Source of the DNA: Streptomyces yatensis
GTDB taxonomy: Bacteria > Actinomycetota > Actinomycetes > Streptomycetales > Streptomycetaceae
NCBI RefSeq assembly: GCF_018069625.1
Contig: NZ_CP072941.1
Location: forward strand, 5,456,001 to 5,520,000
DNA length: 64,000 bases
Reading direction: 5' to 3'
Part shown: positions 49,049 to 57,949 of the stretch, piece after piece
How the letters are laid out: each line of letters begins with the position of its first letter
Position numbering within the stretch: the first letter of the stretch is position 1
The notes under the pieces: generated by a model
Told to the model about the DNA's origin: nothing
Databases searched by the model: none
What the model saw: the letters and a program-made list of their open reading frames with translations, nothing else
Program-made: the position numbers and the translations under genes

Positions 49049-49593
49049 GTGCTTCCTTTCTCGCTCTTCTGATTCATCCGGGACGGGCTTTGCGACATCT
49101 TCAGCCGGTCGCGTAGAAACGGCAGGATGCCGCGGTGAAGAAGGGTCCTCAGCCAGGCGTCGCGGGCCGTGGCCACGGCCGCGTCATCCCGGCGCCTGAT
49201 GTGGGGCGGGTACGTGTACGGAAGCCGTTGGGCGCGCGGGTGCTGGTCGGGGGCCGACGAGGTGCGGTGGCGTACGGCGGTGGCGAGCAGGCAGGCCACT
49301 CCCGCCGCCAGAGTGACCGCCGCGATCGTCGCGCTGGTCAGCCCGGCGGTCAACAGTGCCTCGGCCAGCTCGCATTGGGAGGGGAAGAGCTTCAGCAGTC
49401 CGCCGAGGAGCAGAAAGGCCGCGGCGGCCGTAGCGAACGCCTCGCTCTCCACCGGCGCCCGGGAGCACAGCCGTTGGACGTCCGCGTCCCCGGTGGCCCC
49501 GTTGCGCCGCAGGGCCCCACGGATCTCCGCCGTACGCAGCGCCCGCTCGAAGTCGGGCCTGTCCTCGGCCCATAACCCGGGTGGGGCGGTCAT
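49045..49593 (-). CDS. Membrane protein in the TerD cluster
   Basis: The 182 residues have a charged N-terminal domain (FERALRTAEIRGALRRN), two hydrophobic helices (about 54-72 and 80-108), and a basic C-terminus (LPFLRDRLKMSQSP). ATG 49593 is chosen; the stop overlaps the TerD-family start. I know no name for the family; its association with TerD genes suggests a membrane anchor for them. Confidence 0.75.
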   Translation of the reverse strand: MTAPPGLWAEDRPDFERALRTAEIRGALRRNGATGDADVQRLCSRAPVESEAFATAAAAFLLLGGLLKLFPSQCELAEALLTAGLTSATIAAVTLAAGVACLLATAVRHRTSSAPDQHPRAQRLPYTYPPHIRRRDDAAVATARDAWLRTLLHRGILPFLRDRLKMSQSPSRMNQKSEKGST

Positions 49594-49687
49594 GTCCGCT
49601 TTCTCGATGTGTCCGAACCGTATGAGCTGCGCGAGCCATCCGGCTGCGCAGACCGCGTAGCCGCGCGCGCCGCGTGAACCGGCCGCC

Positions 49688-49717
49688 GGGCCCGCCTCAG
49701 GAGGGAAGGGCGGGCCC
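49688..49717 (-). terminator. Terminator after terD
   Basis: A 9-bp perfect stem GGGCCCGCC/GGCGGGCCC with a 12-nt loop lies 20 bp beyond the terD stop. Confidence 0.7.
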
Positions 49718-49737
49718 GACGGCCGCGGGGGAGCGCG

Positions 49738-50313
49738 TCAGAGATTGACGCCGAAGTCGGAGGCGATGCCCGCGAGCCCCGAGGCGTACCCCTGGCCGAC
49801 CGCGCGGAACTTCCACTCCGCGCCATTGCGGTAGAGCTCGCCGAAGACCATCGCCGTCTCGGTCGCGGCGTCCTCGCTCAGGTCGTAGCGGGCGAGTTCG
49901 GCGTTGTCGGCCTGGTTGACCACCCGGATGAACGCGTTGCGGACCTGGCCGAAGTTCTGGTCGCGGCTGTCCGCGTCGTGGATGGAGACCGGGAAGACGA
50001 TCCTGGCGATCTCGGCGGGCACGGCGGCCAGATCGACCTTGATGGCCTCGTCGTCGCCCTCGCCCTCACCGGTCAGATTGTCGCCGGTGTGCTCCACGGA
50101 GCCGTCGGGGCTGGTGAGGTTGTTGTAGAAGACGAAGTGCCGGTCGGACGCGACCTTCCCGGCCTCGTCGCACAGCAGGGCGCTGGCGTCGAGGTCGTAG
50201 GCGGTGCCCGTCGTCGTCCGTACGTCCCAGCCCAGGCCGACGACGACCGCGCTCAGGCCCGGCGCCTCCTTGCTCAGCGAGACGTTGCCGCCTTTGGACA
50301 GGGAAACTCCCAC
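49738..50313 (-). CDS. terD: TerD-family stress protein
   Basis: GTG 50313, after GGAGAAG, gives the family-typical [20 protein letters not shown] start (191 residues, standard TerD length); the TTG at 50325 is rejected. Calcium-site loops are clear: [30 protein letters not shown] and [20 protein letters not shown]. The gene has its own promoter with a palindrome (50350-50365) and is paralogous to the gene at 48458-49048. Confidence 0.95.
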   Translation of the reverse strand: MGVSLSKGGNVSLSKEAPGLSAVVVGLGWDVRTTTGTAYDLDASALLCDEAGKVASDRHFVFYNNLTSPDGSVEHTGDNLTGEGEGDDEAIKVDLAAVPAEIARIVFPVSIHDADSRDQNFGQVRNAFIRVVNQADNAELARYDLSEDAATETAMVFGELYRNGAEWKFRAVGQGYASGLAGIASDFGVNL

Positions 50314-50349
50314 GATCTTCTCCAAGCGCTCGGTGGACCGGAGTTAAAA

Positions 50350-50365
50350 TCTACAGCACTGTAGA
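50350..50365. promoter_or_regulatory. Palindrome in the terD promoter
   Basis: TCTACAG-CA-CTGTAGA is a perfect 7+7 bp palindrome 36 bp upstream of the terD GTG. The adjoining TTAAAATCTAC (TAGATT on the minus strand) could be the -10. The TACA...TGTA symmetry resembles BlaI/MecI-type operators, but the binder is unknown. Confidence 0.55.
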
Positions 50366-50507
50366 AGTTGGTGGGGTGGGGGCGGAGAGGTTGGCGCGAT
50401 CTGGCGGGCCGGGACCGGACCGGGCCGGGCCGGGCCGGGGGACGACAGCCAATCGGCCCATCGACCGACCATCGGCCGTCCCCCACCGCCCCCACCGACT
50501 CATCGGC

Positions 50508-50930
50508 CTACGCGGTGGCGAGCGACACCTCGGTCGACTTGATCAGCGCGGTGACGCGGCTGCCCTCGGTGAGCCCAAGCTCCGCCGCGGCGTCCTGGGT
50601 GATGGCGGCCGTGATCTCCTGGTCAGCGCCGATGGCGATGACAACGGTGGCCATGGCGGCCCCGAGGGTGAGGCGGGTGACCGTGCCCGGGAGACGATTG
50701 CGGATGCTCAGCCCCGAGACCTCCCCGGTGGCCAGAGCCACCTCGGTGGCCTTGGCCAGCGCCGTCACCTCGGAGCCCTCCCCAATACCGAGCTCCTTCA
50801 CGGCGCTCATGGTCACTGCGGCCGTCACCATCTGACCCCCGGACAGCCGCCCCTGGACCGTGGCCATGGCCTCGCCCGGGGTCACGGACACGACGGTGGC
50901 GGGGAGCTGATTGCGGATGCTGAGACTCAT
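50508..50930 (-). CDS. Tandem Mop (molybdate-binding TOBE) protein
   Basis: The 140 residues are two copies of a ~68-residue Mop domain: SLSIRNQLPATVVSVTPGEA, then GLSIRNRLPGTVTRLTLGAA. Each ends with GSEVTALAKATEVALATG or GSRVTALIKSTEVSLATA. These are the molbindin/TOBE oxyanion-binding domains; the protein likely stores or senses molybdate. No transporter gene is adjacent. Confidence 0.92.
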   Translation of the reverse strand: MSLSIRNQLPATVVSVTPGEAMATVQGRLSGGQMVTAAVTMSAVKELGIGEGSEVTALAKATEVALATGEVSGLSIRNRLPGTVTRLTLGAAMATVVIAIGADQEITAAITQDAAAELGLTEGSRVTALIKSTEVSLATA

Positions 50931-51155
50931 CGGTGCATCACCCCGGAGGCGGAGGTCAAGGGCCTGATACGCCTCACCCTAGGCACCCACCCAAGGATCC
51001 GCGCGCCGACGCACGACGCCTCCCCACAACGCGCGCCCCCACGCCCTCCTGCCCCACGTCCCCCCGGTGCCCCCACGATGCCTGACCGCCCACCCACCCC
51101 GCACCACCCGTCGCCCAGACGCACCCGGCCGCCCACCCCACGTACGATCGGACGA

Positions 51156-51668
51156 ATGCGCCGCTCTCCCGCCGACCTCGTCCGCGAATTCCACCTGGCC
51201 TTCGGCCTCGACGCACATACGACCCCCACTGAGGTCTCACCGGAACTCGCCGCCCACCGCCAGGACCTCCTGGCCGAGGAGTGCGCCGAAGTAGCCGAGG
51301 CGAGCGCCCACGGCACCCTCGACCACCTGGCCCATGAACTGGCCGACGTCGTCTACGTCGCCTACGGCACCGCCTTGGTCCACGGCATCGACCTCGACGA
51401 GGTGATCGCCGAGATCCACCGGGCCAACATGACCAAACTCGGCCCCGACGGCCGCCCCACCCTGCGCGCCGACGGCAAGGTCCTCAAGGGCCCCCACTAC
51501 CAGGCCCCCGACATCCCGGCCGTCCTCCGCCGCCAGGGCTGGACCGACGCGTCCACCGCATCCACGGCGTCCACCGCATCAACGACGTCCACCCCATCCG
51601 CCGGGTCCGACGCATCCGCCGTGTCCGCCGCATCCAACGAGTCCGCCGGATCCGCCGCGTCCGAATAG
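51156..51668 (+). CDS. MazG-like nucleotide pyrophosphohydrolase
   Basis: ATG 51156 gives 170 residues. The all-alpha NTP-PPase motifs EECAEVAEA (about 45-53) and HELADVVYVAYG (about 62-73) give the EExxE...ExxD magnesium site, followed by EVIAEIHRANMTKLGPDGRP. It probably hydrolyses unwanted NTPs or a signalling nucleotide. The C-terminal ~40 residues are a Thr/Ser/Ala repeat tail encoded by tandem 9-bp units and probably dispensable. Confidence 0.87.
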   Translation: MRRSPADLVREFHLAFGLDAHTTPTEVSPELAAHRQDLLAEECAEVAEASAHGTLDHLAHELADVVYVAYGTALVHGIDLDEVIAEIHRANMTKLGPDGRPTLRADGKVLKGPHYQAPDIPAVLRRQGWTDASTASTASTASTTSTPSAGSDASAVSAASNESAGSAASE

Positions 51669-51702
51669 GCGACCGGCGGCCCGGCCACTGCCGCCCCGGC
51701 GG

Positions 51703-51800
51703 TTGACACCCCGAGCACCCCCGCGCCACCATCCGGCCGATGGAGATCGCGACCTGACACCAGCCGAGCGCCGTGTCTGGGAGGCGTTTCCGCTGGGCGA
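51703..51800 (+). pseudogene. Possible small gene relic
   Basis: The frame reads DLTPAERRVWEAFPLGEAVD near 51754-51813 and then loses coding character. The phrase looks like the N-terminus of a longer Streptomyces protein, so this may be a truncated relic. Weak evidence. Confidence 0.25.
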
Positions 51801-52065
51801 GGCCGTGGATATGCGCGAGAGCCCCGACTCTCCTACACCCTCATCGTCACCGGCTGGGTCCTGGCCACCACCATCGCGGCGGGCATCACCCGCTCCCTGA
51901 GCCGCCAATAGCGGCCTGGCCGGATGGATGCCGGCCAACGCGGAAGCCACGCCGTGCCTGACCGACGGCTGGGAGTGCGGGGGCCGCGGACCACTCGGCA
52001 CGTCTGACGCTGCCCCAAAACCCGTGGAATCACGTGCCTGGCCGTGCCAGGCTGGGCGGCGTCGA

Positions 52066-52138
52066 AGGGGTGTAGCTCAGAGGCCAGAGCGCCGGTCTCC
52101 AAAACCGGATGTCGCAGGTTCAACTCCTGTCACCCCTG
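52066..52138 (+). tRNA. tRNA-Trp (anticodon CCA)
   Basis: The cloverleaf is clear: acceptor AGGGGTG/CACCCCT, D arm GCTC...GAGC, anticodon arm CCGGT-CTCCAAA-ACCGG with anticodon CCA, and T arm CAGG-TTCAACT-CCTG. The discriminator is G; the genomic bases that follow are CC. Confidence 0.9.
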
Positions 52139-52557
52139 CCATAGCCGCATGGAACCGAGCACGGTCTCGGAAGGAACACCGGTGATCTCGCGGAACCCCG
52201 CAGGGTCACCGGCGTTCGCGGTTGGCCGTGCCGGAATGCCCCGGTCCTGTTGCAGTCGGATGGCTCCTCGTGTGGCTCTCCGACATGAGAGGCATGTCAG
52301 TCGGCACAGTTGCCCAACCCCCCTGCGTACAGGCAGAACCTCACGACGGCGACCAGCTGGCGGGCGCCATCGATGTGCCGTTGGCGAACATCGTCGTGGT
52401 CACGCGGTTCTTCACTCACTGCGGGCGGCAGGGCGTTGTGGGTCAATTCGAGTGCGCTGAGCGTCAAGGACATTCCTCCTGAGCTCAGGAAGGATTCGAG
52501 GCCAGGGCCCCGCGAGGGGGCAGTGATCGACTCGGAGCACCGGAGAAGGCAGGAAGC
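52139..52557. other. Region after tRNA-Trp without a gene
   Basis: Short overlapping frames are present in several phases; none has a family pattern. The end of the stretch holds the promoter of the secreted protein gene at 52558. Confidence 0.5.
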
Positions 52558-52914
52558 ATGATGAACAGGAAGACGGCTCTGGCCGCGGGCGCTCTGGCCA
52601 TCGTGTTCGGCACCGCGGTCCCGGCAGCGGCCGCGCCGACGACGGCCGCGTCCCGCACGGGGACGTTCTACGGCACCTATCAGCACTCCGACGGGTGCGT
52701 GTACCTGCGTTCCGCGGCCGGATACCACTATCTGTTGGAGGGCTACACGATGGGGGGCAACGGCGGCCTGTACAAGAAGGGCGGCGGCTTCATCGCGTAC
52801 CCCGGCTGGAAGATCGCGGCACACGGCACCCAGTACAACAAGACCAGCACCACGTTGTGTACGACGTGGGGTGCCTACAGGAGGATCAAGGCGACCTCGA
52901 TCTACGCCTACTGA
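52558..52914 (+). CDS. Small secreted protein (118 aa)
   Basis: ATG 52558 (or the next ATG, 52561) follows AGGCAGGAAGC. The N-terminus is a Sec signal peptide: MMNRK, hydrophobic core TALAAGALAIVFGTAVPAAA, and a cleavage site near AAA-APT. The mature ~92 residues are rich in Gly and Tyr, with two cysteines (CVYLRS and LCTTW) that may form a disulfide. No known family comes to mind. It is a lone gene, 135 bp before the tRNA-Pro region. Confidence 0.75.
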   Translation: MMNRKTALAAGALAIVFGTAVPAAAAPTTAASRTGTFYGTYQHSDGCVYLRSAAGYHYLLEGYTMGGNGGLYKKGGGFIAYPGWKIAAHGTQYNKTSTTLCTTWGAYRRIKATSIYAY

Positions 52915-52990
52915 ACGGTGTCCTGTCCGGTCCGGGCTCGGGCGTGGCCAGGAATCGGCGGTAGTCACGCAGTTAGTCACGCACAACGCG

Positions 52991-53026
52991 TCAGGCCCGG
53001 TACTGATCTCTCAGTACCGGGCCTGA
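52991..53026 (-). terminator. Terminator of tRNA-Pro
   Basis: A 15-bp perfect stem TCAGGCCCGGTACTG/CAGTACCGGGCCTGA with a 6-nt loop lies 16 bp beyond the 3' end of tRNA-Pro. Confidence 0.85.
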
Positions 53027-53041
53027 CCTGTGTTCCTTCAG

Positions 53042-53115
53042 TCGGGGTGGCGGGATTTGAACCCACGACCTCTTCGTCCCGAACGAAGCGCGCTGCCAAG
53101 CTGCGCTACACCCCG
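53042..53115 (-). tRNA. tRNA-Pro (anticodon CGG)
   Basis: The minus strand gives acceptor CGGGGTG/CACCCCG, anticodon arm CTTCG-TTCGGGA-CGAAG with anticodon CGG, T arm GTGGG-TTCAAAT-CCCGC and discriminator A. CCA is not encoded. Confidence 0.94.
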
Positions 53116-53221
53116 AAGCAACGAGCTCTACTTTAGCGGACCTGTGGCCAGAGACGAAATCCGGTTTCCGAGGTCTCGCAGGTCGGGGCGTTCCGGGCGG
53201 GCTCGGCGGGTGGAGGTGGGG

Positions 53222-54160
53222 TCAGGGGGTCTGAGGGGTGAGGGTGAGCAGGGTGGCTTCGGGGGGGCAGGCGAAGCGGACCGGGGTGTAGCGGTTGGTG
53301 CCGCAGCCCGCGGAGACGTGGAGGTAGGAGGTGTGGCCGCCGGCCTGGTGCTGGGAGAGGCCCTTGACCCGGCGGGTGTCGAGGTCGCAGTTGGTGACCA
53401 GGGCGCCGTAGAAGGGGATGCACAGCTGGCCGCCATGGGTGTGGCCGGCGAGGATCAGGGGGTAGCGGTCGGCCGTGAAGGCGTCGAGGACGCGCAGGTA
53501 CGGGGCGTGGACCACGGCAAGGGAGAGGTCGGCGCCCGCCTCGGGGCCGCCGGCCACCTCGGCGTAGCGGTCGCGCTTGATGTGGGGGTCGTCGAGGCCG
53601 GTGAGGGCGATCTCGATGTCCTCCAGCTTCAGTCGGCCGCGCGTGTTCGACAGCCCGACCCAGCCGGCCGCGTCGAAGGCGTCACGCAGCTCCGTCCACG
53701 GGTTGTGGATGGCGCCGACGACCGGGGCGTTGCCGTTCAGCCCGTGCCGTCCGGTGGCCTTCTCGAGCAGATAGCGGGCGGGGTTGCGCGGCTTCGGGCC
53801 GTAGTAGTCGTTCGAGCCGAAGACGTACGCGCCGGGGAACTCCATCAGCGGGCCCAGCGCGTCCAGGACCTCCGGCACGCCCTCCGGGTCCGAGAGGTTG
53901 TCGCCCGTGTTCACCACGAAGTCGGGGCGCAGTCCGGCGAGGGACTGGAGCCAACGCTGCTTCTTGCGCTGTCCGCTCACCAGGTGGATGTCGGAGATCT
54001 GCAGGACGCGCAGGGGTCGCATCCCCCGCGGGAGCACCGGAACGGTGATCCGCCGGAGCCGGAAGGACCGGACTTCGAAGCCGGCGGCGTAGGCGAGGCC
54101 GGCCGCGCCGACCGCCGTGATTCCCAGGGGTACTCCGTATCGCGCGCGCATGGTGTCCAT
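53222..54160 (-). CDS. Membrane-anchored metallophosphoesterase
   Basis: The 312-residue protein (ATG 54160; ATG 54151 also possible) has an N-terminal helix (about 10-28) and then the calcineurin-like site: ISDIHL (DxH), GDNLSD, GSNDYYG (GNHD variant with Ser), and AGHTHGGQ (GHxH). It should hydrolyse a phosphodiester or phosphomonoester at the outer membrane face or cytoplasmic side. It is divergent from the YqeY gene with a ~68-bp gap. Confidence 0.92.
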   Translation of the reverse strand: MDTMRARYGVPLGITAVGAAGLAYAAGFEVRSFRLRRITVPVLPRGMRPLRVLQISDIHLVSGQRKKQRWLQSLAGLRPDFVVNTGDNLSDPEGVPEVLDALGPLMEFPGAYVFGSNDYYGPKPRNPARYLLEKATGRHGLNGNAPVVGAIHNPWTELRDAFDAAGWVGLSNTRGRLKLEDIEIALTGLDDPHIKRDRYAEVAGGPEAGADLSLAVVHAPYLRVLDAFTADRYPLILAGHTHGGQLCIPFYGALVTNCDLDTRRVKGLSQHQAGGHTSYLHVSAGCGTNRYTPVRFACPPEATLLTLTPQTP

Positions 54161-54228
54161 GGTCGCAGAACGCCGCCGGGGGAGAAATCTTCGGGTGATT
54201 CCCGGCCAGTGCTGGCAGACTCGACGCC

Positions 54229-54699
54229 ATGACCACCACGCTCAAGTCCAGGCTGCAGGACGATCTCACCGCGGCGATCAGGGCGCGCGACGAGCTGCGT
54301 TCCTCGACTCTCCGGCTCACCATCAGCGCGATCACGAAGGAAGAGGTCGCGGGCGAGAGGGCCCGTGAGCTGTCCGACGCCGAGGTGGAGAAGATCGTCG
54401 CGCGGGAGTCCAAGAAGCGCCGTGAGGCGGCCGAGGCGTTCGAGAAGGGTGGACGCGCGGCGCAGGCCGAGCGGGAGCGGGCGGAGGGCGAGGTGCTCGC
54501 CGAGTATCTGCCGAAGCCCCTTACGGACGACGAGCTGGACGCGCTGGTGGCCGAGGCCGTGGGGGAGGCCGCGGCGGGCGGTGCCGAGGGCCCGCGGGCC
54601 ATGGGCGCCGTGATGAAGATCGTGAACCCGAAGATCGCCGGGCGGGCGGACGGCGGCCGGGTCGCCGCCGCGGTGAAGCGGCAGCTCGCGGGCGGGTAG
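54229..54699 (+). CDS. GatB/YqeY-domain protein
   Basis: The 156 residues have the YqeY pattern: LKSRLQDDLTAAIRARDELR at the N-terminus, the helical middle SKKRREAAEAFEKGGRA, and the C-terminal GAVMKIVNPKIAGRADGGRV. The domain resembles the tail of GatB tRNA amidotransferase; YqeY itself is uncharacterised. Good coding pattern, normal length. Confidence 0.94.
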   Translation: MTTTLKSRLQDDLTAAIRARDELRSSTLRLTISAITKEEVAGERARELSDAEVEKIVARESKKRREAAEAFEKGGRAAQAERERAEGEVLAEYLPKPLTDDELDALVAEAVGEAAAGGAEGPRAMGAVMKIVNPKIAGRADGGRVAAAVKRQLAGG

Positions 54700-54738
54700 C
54701 CAGCGGGCGGCCAGCCGGCGGGTAGCTCCCGCTCACTG

Positions 54739-54801
54739 CCGGGCGGTCCTCGCGTTGCGCCGGGCGGACCTGGTGTTGCGCCGGGCGGTCCTCGCGTTGC
54801 G
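54739..54801. repeat. Three 21-bp tandem repeats
   Basis: CCGGGCGGTCCTCGCGTTGC+G occurs at 54739 and 54781, identical, with a diverged copy at 54760 between them. Non-coding. Confidence 0.8.
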
Positions 54802-54896
54802 TTAGGTGGCGTGCGCTGTGCGTTCCGTCGTGGCCCGCTGTGTGCGTTGCGTTGTCTTGCGCTTGCGGATCGCAGCGTCGTCATCACGCCCACACG

Positions 54897-54934
54897 CCGA
54901 AGGGGGCCGGACATCACTGTCCGGCCCCCTTCGG
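54897..54934. terminator. Strong terminator between yqeY and the PBP gene
   Basis: A 17-bp perfect stem (CCGAAGGGGGCCGGACA and its complement) with a TCAC loop. It serves the convergent genes on both sides. Confidence 0.9.
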
Positions 54935-54954
54935 CGCTTCAGCGCGCGGCTTCG

Positions 54955-57228
54955 CTACCTCGGCCAGTGCCAGCCGCCGTCCGCATTGCCGTTACCGCCA
55001 TTGCCGCCGTTGCCGCCATTCCCGTTGCCGCCGCCGATCAGGTCCGGGGGCAGGGAGATGTCCGGCCACGGGTTGTCCTCGCCGCCGCTGCCGCCGCCGT
55101 CGTTGCCACGGCCCGGCTTGTGGTCGCGGTCGCCCGGCTTCTTGCCGTCGTGGGGCTTGCGCTCGTTCGGGTCCTTGATCGGGACCTTCACGAAGTTCGG
55201 CGCCGGCTTGCCCTCCAGCGCGCCGCTCATCGCGTCCTTCCAGATCGGGCCGGGGGTGTCCGCGCCGTAGACCTTGTCGTGGGGGACGCCGCCGATGGTG
55301 ATGTTCTCCATCTTGACGCCCTTGGCGCCCGGGCCGCCGACCCACACCGCACCGGCCAGGTTCGGGGTGTAGCCGACGAACCACGCGGCCCTGCGCTCGT
55401 CCGTCGTACCCGTCTTACCGGCGCTCGCTCGGCTCTGGAGGCCGGCCTGCTTGCCGGTGCCGTCCTCGACCACTCCGCGCAGCAGCGTGTTGATGGTGTC
55501 CGCGGTCTTCGCCGACATCGCACGGGAGCACTTCGACTGCGGGACCTTGAGCTCCTTGCGGTCCGGGCCGGTGATCGACTCGATGAAGACCGGGGAGCAG
55601 TAGACACCGCGGTTGGCGAAGGTCGCGTAGGCGTTGGCCATCGTCAGCGGCGAGAAGCCCTCGGAGCCGAGGGTGAGGGAGGGCACCTGGTTGTGCTCCT
55701 TGCCGTCGGCGCGCTTCACCCCCATCTTGTCGGCCATCCGCGTCACCGGGCAGACCCCGATGTCGCTGATCAACTGGACGAAGTAGGTGTTGACCGACTT
55801 GGCGGTCGCGTCCCGCATCCCGTACGGGCCGACCTCTTTCTCGTTCTCGTTCTCGACGGTCGCGCCCTCGTCGTTGGTCCAGGTGCCCTTGCAGGTGGTG
55901 ACCGGGCTCGGATACGCCATCTTGTACGGCGAGGAGTAGCGCTGGTACGGCTTCTTGCCCTGCTCGATCGCGGCCGCCGCGGTGATCGGCTTGAACGTGG
56001 AGCCGACCTGGAAGCCGTAGTTCGAGCCGCCCATGGACTTGTCCGCGGACAGGTTGATCTGGGTCTCGTTCTCGCCGAAGCCGTACGGCCTGGACTGGCC
56101 CATCCCCAGCACCTTGCCCGTGCCCGGCTCGACGAGCGTCACGGCGGTGGCCACCGGGTCGGACTGGTAGACATGCGCCTTGATCGACTTCTGAACCGAC
56201 TTCTGGGCCTTCGGGTCGAGCGTCGTACGGATCGTCAGGCCGCCCTGGGTCCAGCGCTTGGCGCGCGCCTCCGCCGTCTTGCCGAAGGCCGGGTCGTTGA
56301 GCAGGGTCTCCCGGACGTAGTCACAGAAGAACCCGGCGCCCTGGACGGCCGTGATGCAGCCACTCCTGGGCATGCTGACCTTCAGGCCGAGCGGCTTCTT
56401 CTGGGCCGCGGCGGCCTGCGCCGGAGTGATGTCCTTCACCTGGGCCATGCGCCGCAGAACGGTGTCGCGGCGCTCCTTGGCGGACTTCGGGGCGCTGACC
56501 GGGTCGTAGCGGCTGGGCGACTGGACGAGACCGGCCAGCAGCGCCGCCTGCTCCAGCTTCAGGTCCTTGGCGGACTTGCTGAAGTAGCGCTGGGCCGCGG
56601 CCTCGATGCCGTACGCCTGCTGCCCGAAGAAGGTGATGTTCAGGTAGTTCTCGAGGATGCGCTTCTTGCCCAGTTCCTTTTCGACCTTGATCGCGTACTT
56701 CAGTTCCTTGATCTTGCGGCCTATGGACTGGCGGGTGGCCTGGGCGACCTTCTCCTTGTCGTCGCCCGCCTCCTCGACGAACACGTTCTTCACATACTGC
56801 TGGGTCAGTGTGGAGGCGCCCTGGGAGACCCCGCCGTCCTGCGCGTTGGTGTTGACCGCGCGCAGCACGCCCTTGAGATCGACCGCCCCGTGCTCGTAGA
56901 AGCGGGCGTCCTCGATCGCGACGATCGCCTGCCGCATATAGGGGGAGATGTCGTTGAGCTTCACGATCGTCCGGTCGCGGGAGTAGACCTTCGCGATCTC
57001 TCCGCCCTCGGCGTCCAGGATCGTCGTCCGCTGGCTGAGCGGCGGCGTCTTGAGATTGGCCGGAATTCCGTCGAACTCCTCGACCGTTCCCTTGGCCGCG
57101 AGGCCGAGCGCCCCGACGGCGGGAAGCGCGAGCCCGGCCATCACGGCTCCGGCCAGCGCGCTGACGCCGAGGAACTTGGCGGCCTGTTGAGCGGTGGACA
57201 GCCCGCCGCTCGAGCGCGTGTTTCCCAT
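54955..57228 (-). CDS. Class A penicillin-binding protein (bifunctional)
   Basis: ATG 57228 gives 757 residues beginning MGNTRSSGGLSTAQQAAKFL; the longer frame to 57333 has no domain. One membrane anchor lies at about 20-45. The glycosyltransferase domain (GT51, about 75-260) shows IEDARFYEHGAVDLKGVLRA and GASTLTQQYVKN. The transpeptidase domain has GSTFKPITAA (SxxK), a YFVQL/SVNTY motif and the KTG in SAGKTGTTD. The C-terminus is a Gly/Asn-rich tail. It polymerises and cross-links peptidoglycan outside the membrane, and is divergent from wblA, as in other Streptomyces. Confidence 0.95.
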   Translation of the reverse strand: MGNTRSSGGLSTAQQAAKFLGVSALAGAVMAGLALPAVGALGLAAKGTVEEFDGIPANLKTPPLSQRTTILDAEGGEIAKVYSRDRTIVKLNDISPYMRQAIVAIEDARFYEHGAVDLKGVLRAVNTNAQDGGVSQGASTLTQQYVKNVFVEEAGDDKEKVAQATRQSIGRKIKELKYAIKVEKELGKKRILENYLNITFFGQQAYGIEAAAQRYFSKSAKDLKLEQAALLAGLVQSPSRYDPVSAPKSAKERRDTVLRRMAQVKDITPAQAAAAQKKPLGLKVSMPRSGCITAVQGAGFFCDYVRETLLNDPAFGKTAEARAKRWTQGGLTIRTTLDPKAQKSVQKSIKAHVYQSDPVATAVTLVEPGTGKVLGMGQSRPYGFGENETQINLSADKSMGGSNYGFQVGSTFKPITAAAAIEQGKKPYQRYSSPYKMAYPSPVTTCKGTWTNDEGATVENENEKEVGPYGMRDATAKSVNTYFVQLISDIGVCPVTRMADKMGVKRADGKEHNQVPSLTLGSEGFSPLTMANAYATFANRGVYCSPVFIESITGPDRKELKVPQSKCSRAMSAKTADTINTLLRGVVEDGTGKQAGLQSRASAGKTGTTDERRAAWFVGYTPNLAGAVWVGGPGAKGVKMENITIGGVPHDKVYGADTPGPIWKDAMSGALEGKPAPNFVKVPIKDPNERKPHDGKKPGDRDHKPGRGNDGGGSGGEDNPWPDISLPPDLIGGGNGNGGNGGNGGNGNADGGWHWPR

Positions 57229-57613
57229 AGGACGCAGCCTACGTCTCGAATCGCCGGACAGGGGACCGGGTGTTCGCATACGCTGTTTCACGCCAGCCAC
57301 AGGTGAGTGGCTGAGCCACACCTCCACCCTCACTCAAGTGAGTGATGAGACCTGCCCGGATTGCGGCCTCCGCCCCGAACTGCCCCTTGTTCGGCGGGTG
57401 AACTGCCCACATTTGCACTAGTAATCGCAAATGTCGTCAGCTCACTCCGTTGGGTGATCTGCCGCGTACCCATAGTCCGTTCGGACCATCCAAGATTGGG
57501 CCTGCAGGGGGTGTTGCGCCTTGTCTCGCTTCCGTAACGTCCTCAACTGGCGACGGTGAATATGCCGTTTGTCGCCGTGGGGGAGCTCCGATTCGGGAGA
57601 GGACGGCGCCAGC
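57229..57613. other. Upstream region of wblA and the PBP gene
   Basis: This 385-bp divergent region has no gene. It is less G+C-rich than its flanks at 57400-57560 and should carry the long wblA leader. A run GCAAATG / CATTTGC (57409-57434) forms an inverted pair near 57420, which may be a regulator site. Confidence 0.45.
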
Positions 57614-57949
57614 ATGGGCTGGGTAACCGACTGGAGTGCGCAGGCCGCCTGCCGCACTACTGATCCAGATGAACTGTTCGTCCAGGGCGCGGCACAGAAC
57701 AGGGCCAAAGCGGTCTGCACCGGATGCCCGGTGCGCACCGAGTGCCTTGCGGATGCCTTGGACAACCGCGTGGAGTTCGGCGTGTGGGGAGGGATGACCG
57801 AGCGCGAGCGGCGAGCACTGCTGCGCCGCCGGCCGACGGTGACCTCCTGGCGCAGGCTCCTGGAGACCGCGCGCGTCGAGTACGAGCGCAGCGCGGGGAT
57901 TCTGCCCTTCGACGACGAGGACTACGAGCGCTTCGCCGCGGTCGGATAG
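57614..57949 (+). CDS. wblA: WhiB-like regulator WblA
   Basis: ATG 57614 gives 111 residues starting GWVTDWSAQAACRTTDPDEL. The four cysteines C13, C35, C38 and C44 bind a 4Fe-4S cluster; GVWGG (about 53-58) and a basic RRALLRRRPT tail follow. The sequence is nearly that of WblA, the global regulator in Streptomyces that promotes sporulation and restrains antibiotic production. Neighbours (class A PBP upstream, ArsA-like pair downstream) match the usual wblA locus. The N-terminal extension from 57569 is not used. Confidence 0.94.
   Translation: MGWVTDWSAQAACRTTDPDELFVQGAAQNRAKAVCTGCPVRTECLADALDNRVEFGVWGGMTERERRALLRRRPTVTSWRRLLETARVEYERSAGILPFDDEDYERFAAVG

Noticed and set aside
54811..57306. 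831-codon plus-strand frame opposite the penicillin-binding protein
   Set aside because: The minus strand encodes a full class A PBP with all catalytic motifs. The plus frame is Arg/Leu/Gly-rich shadow.
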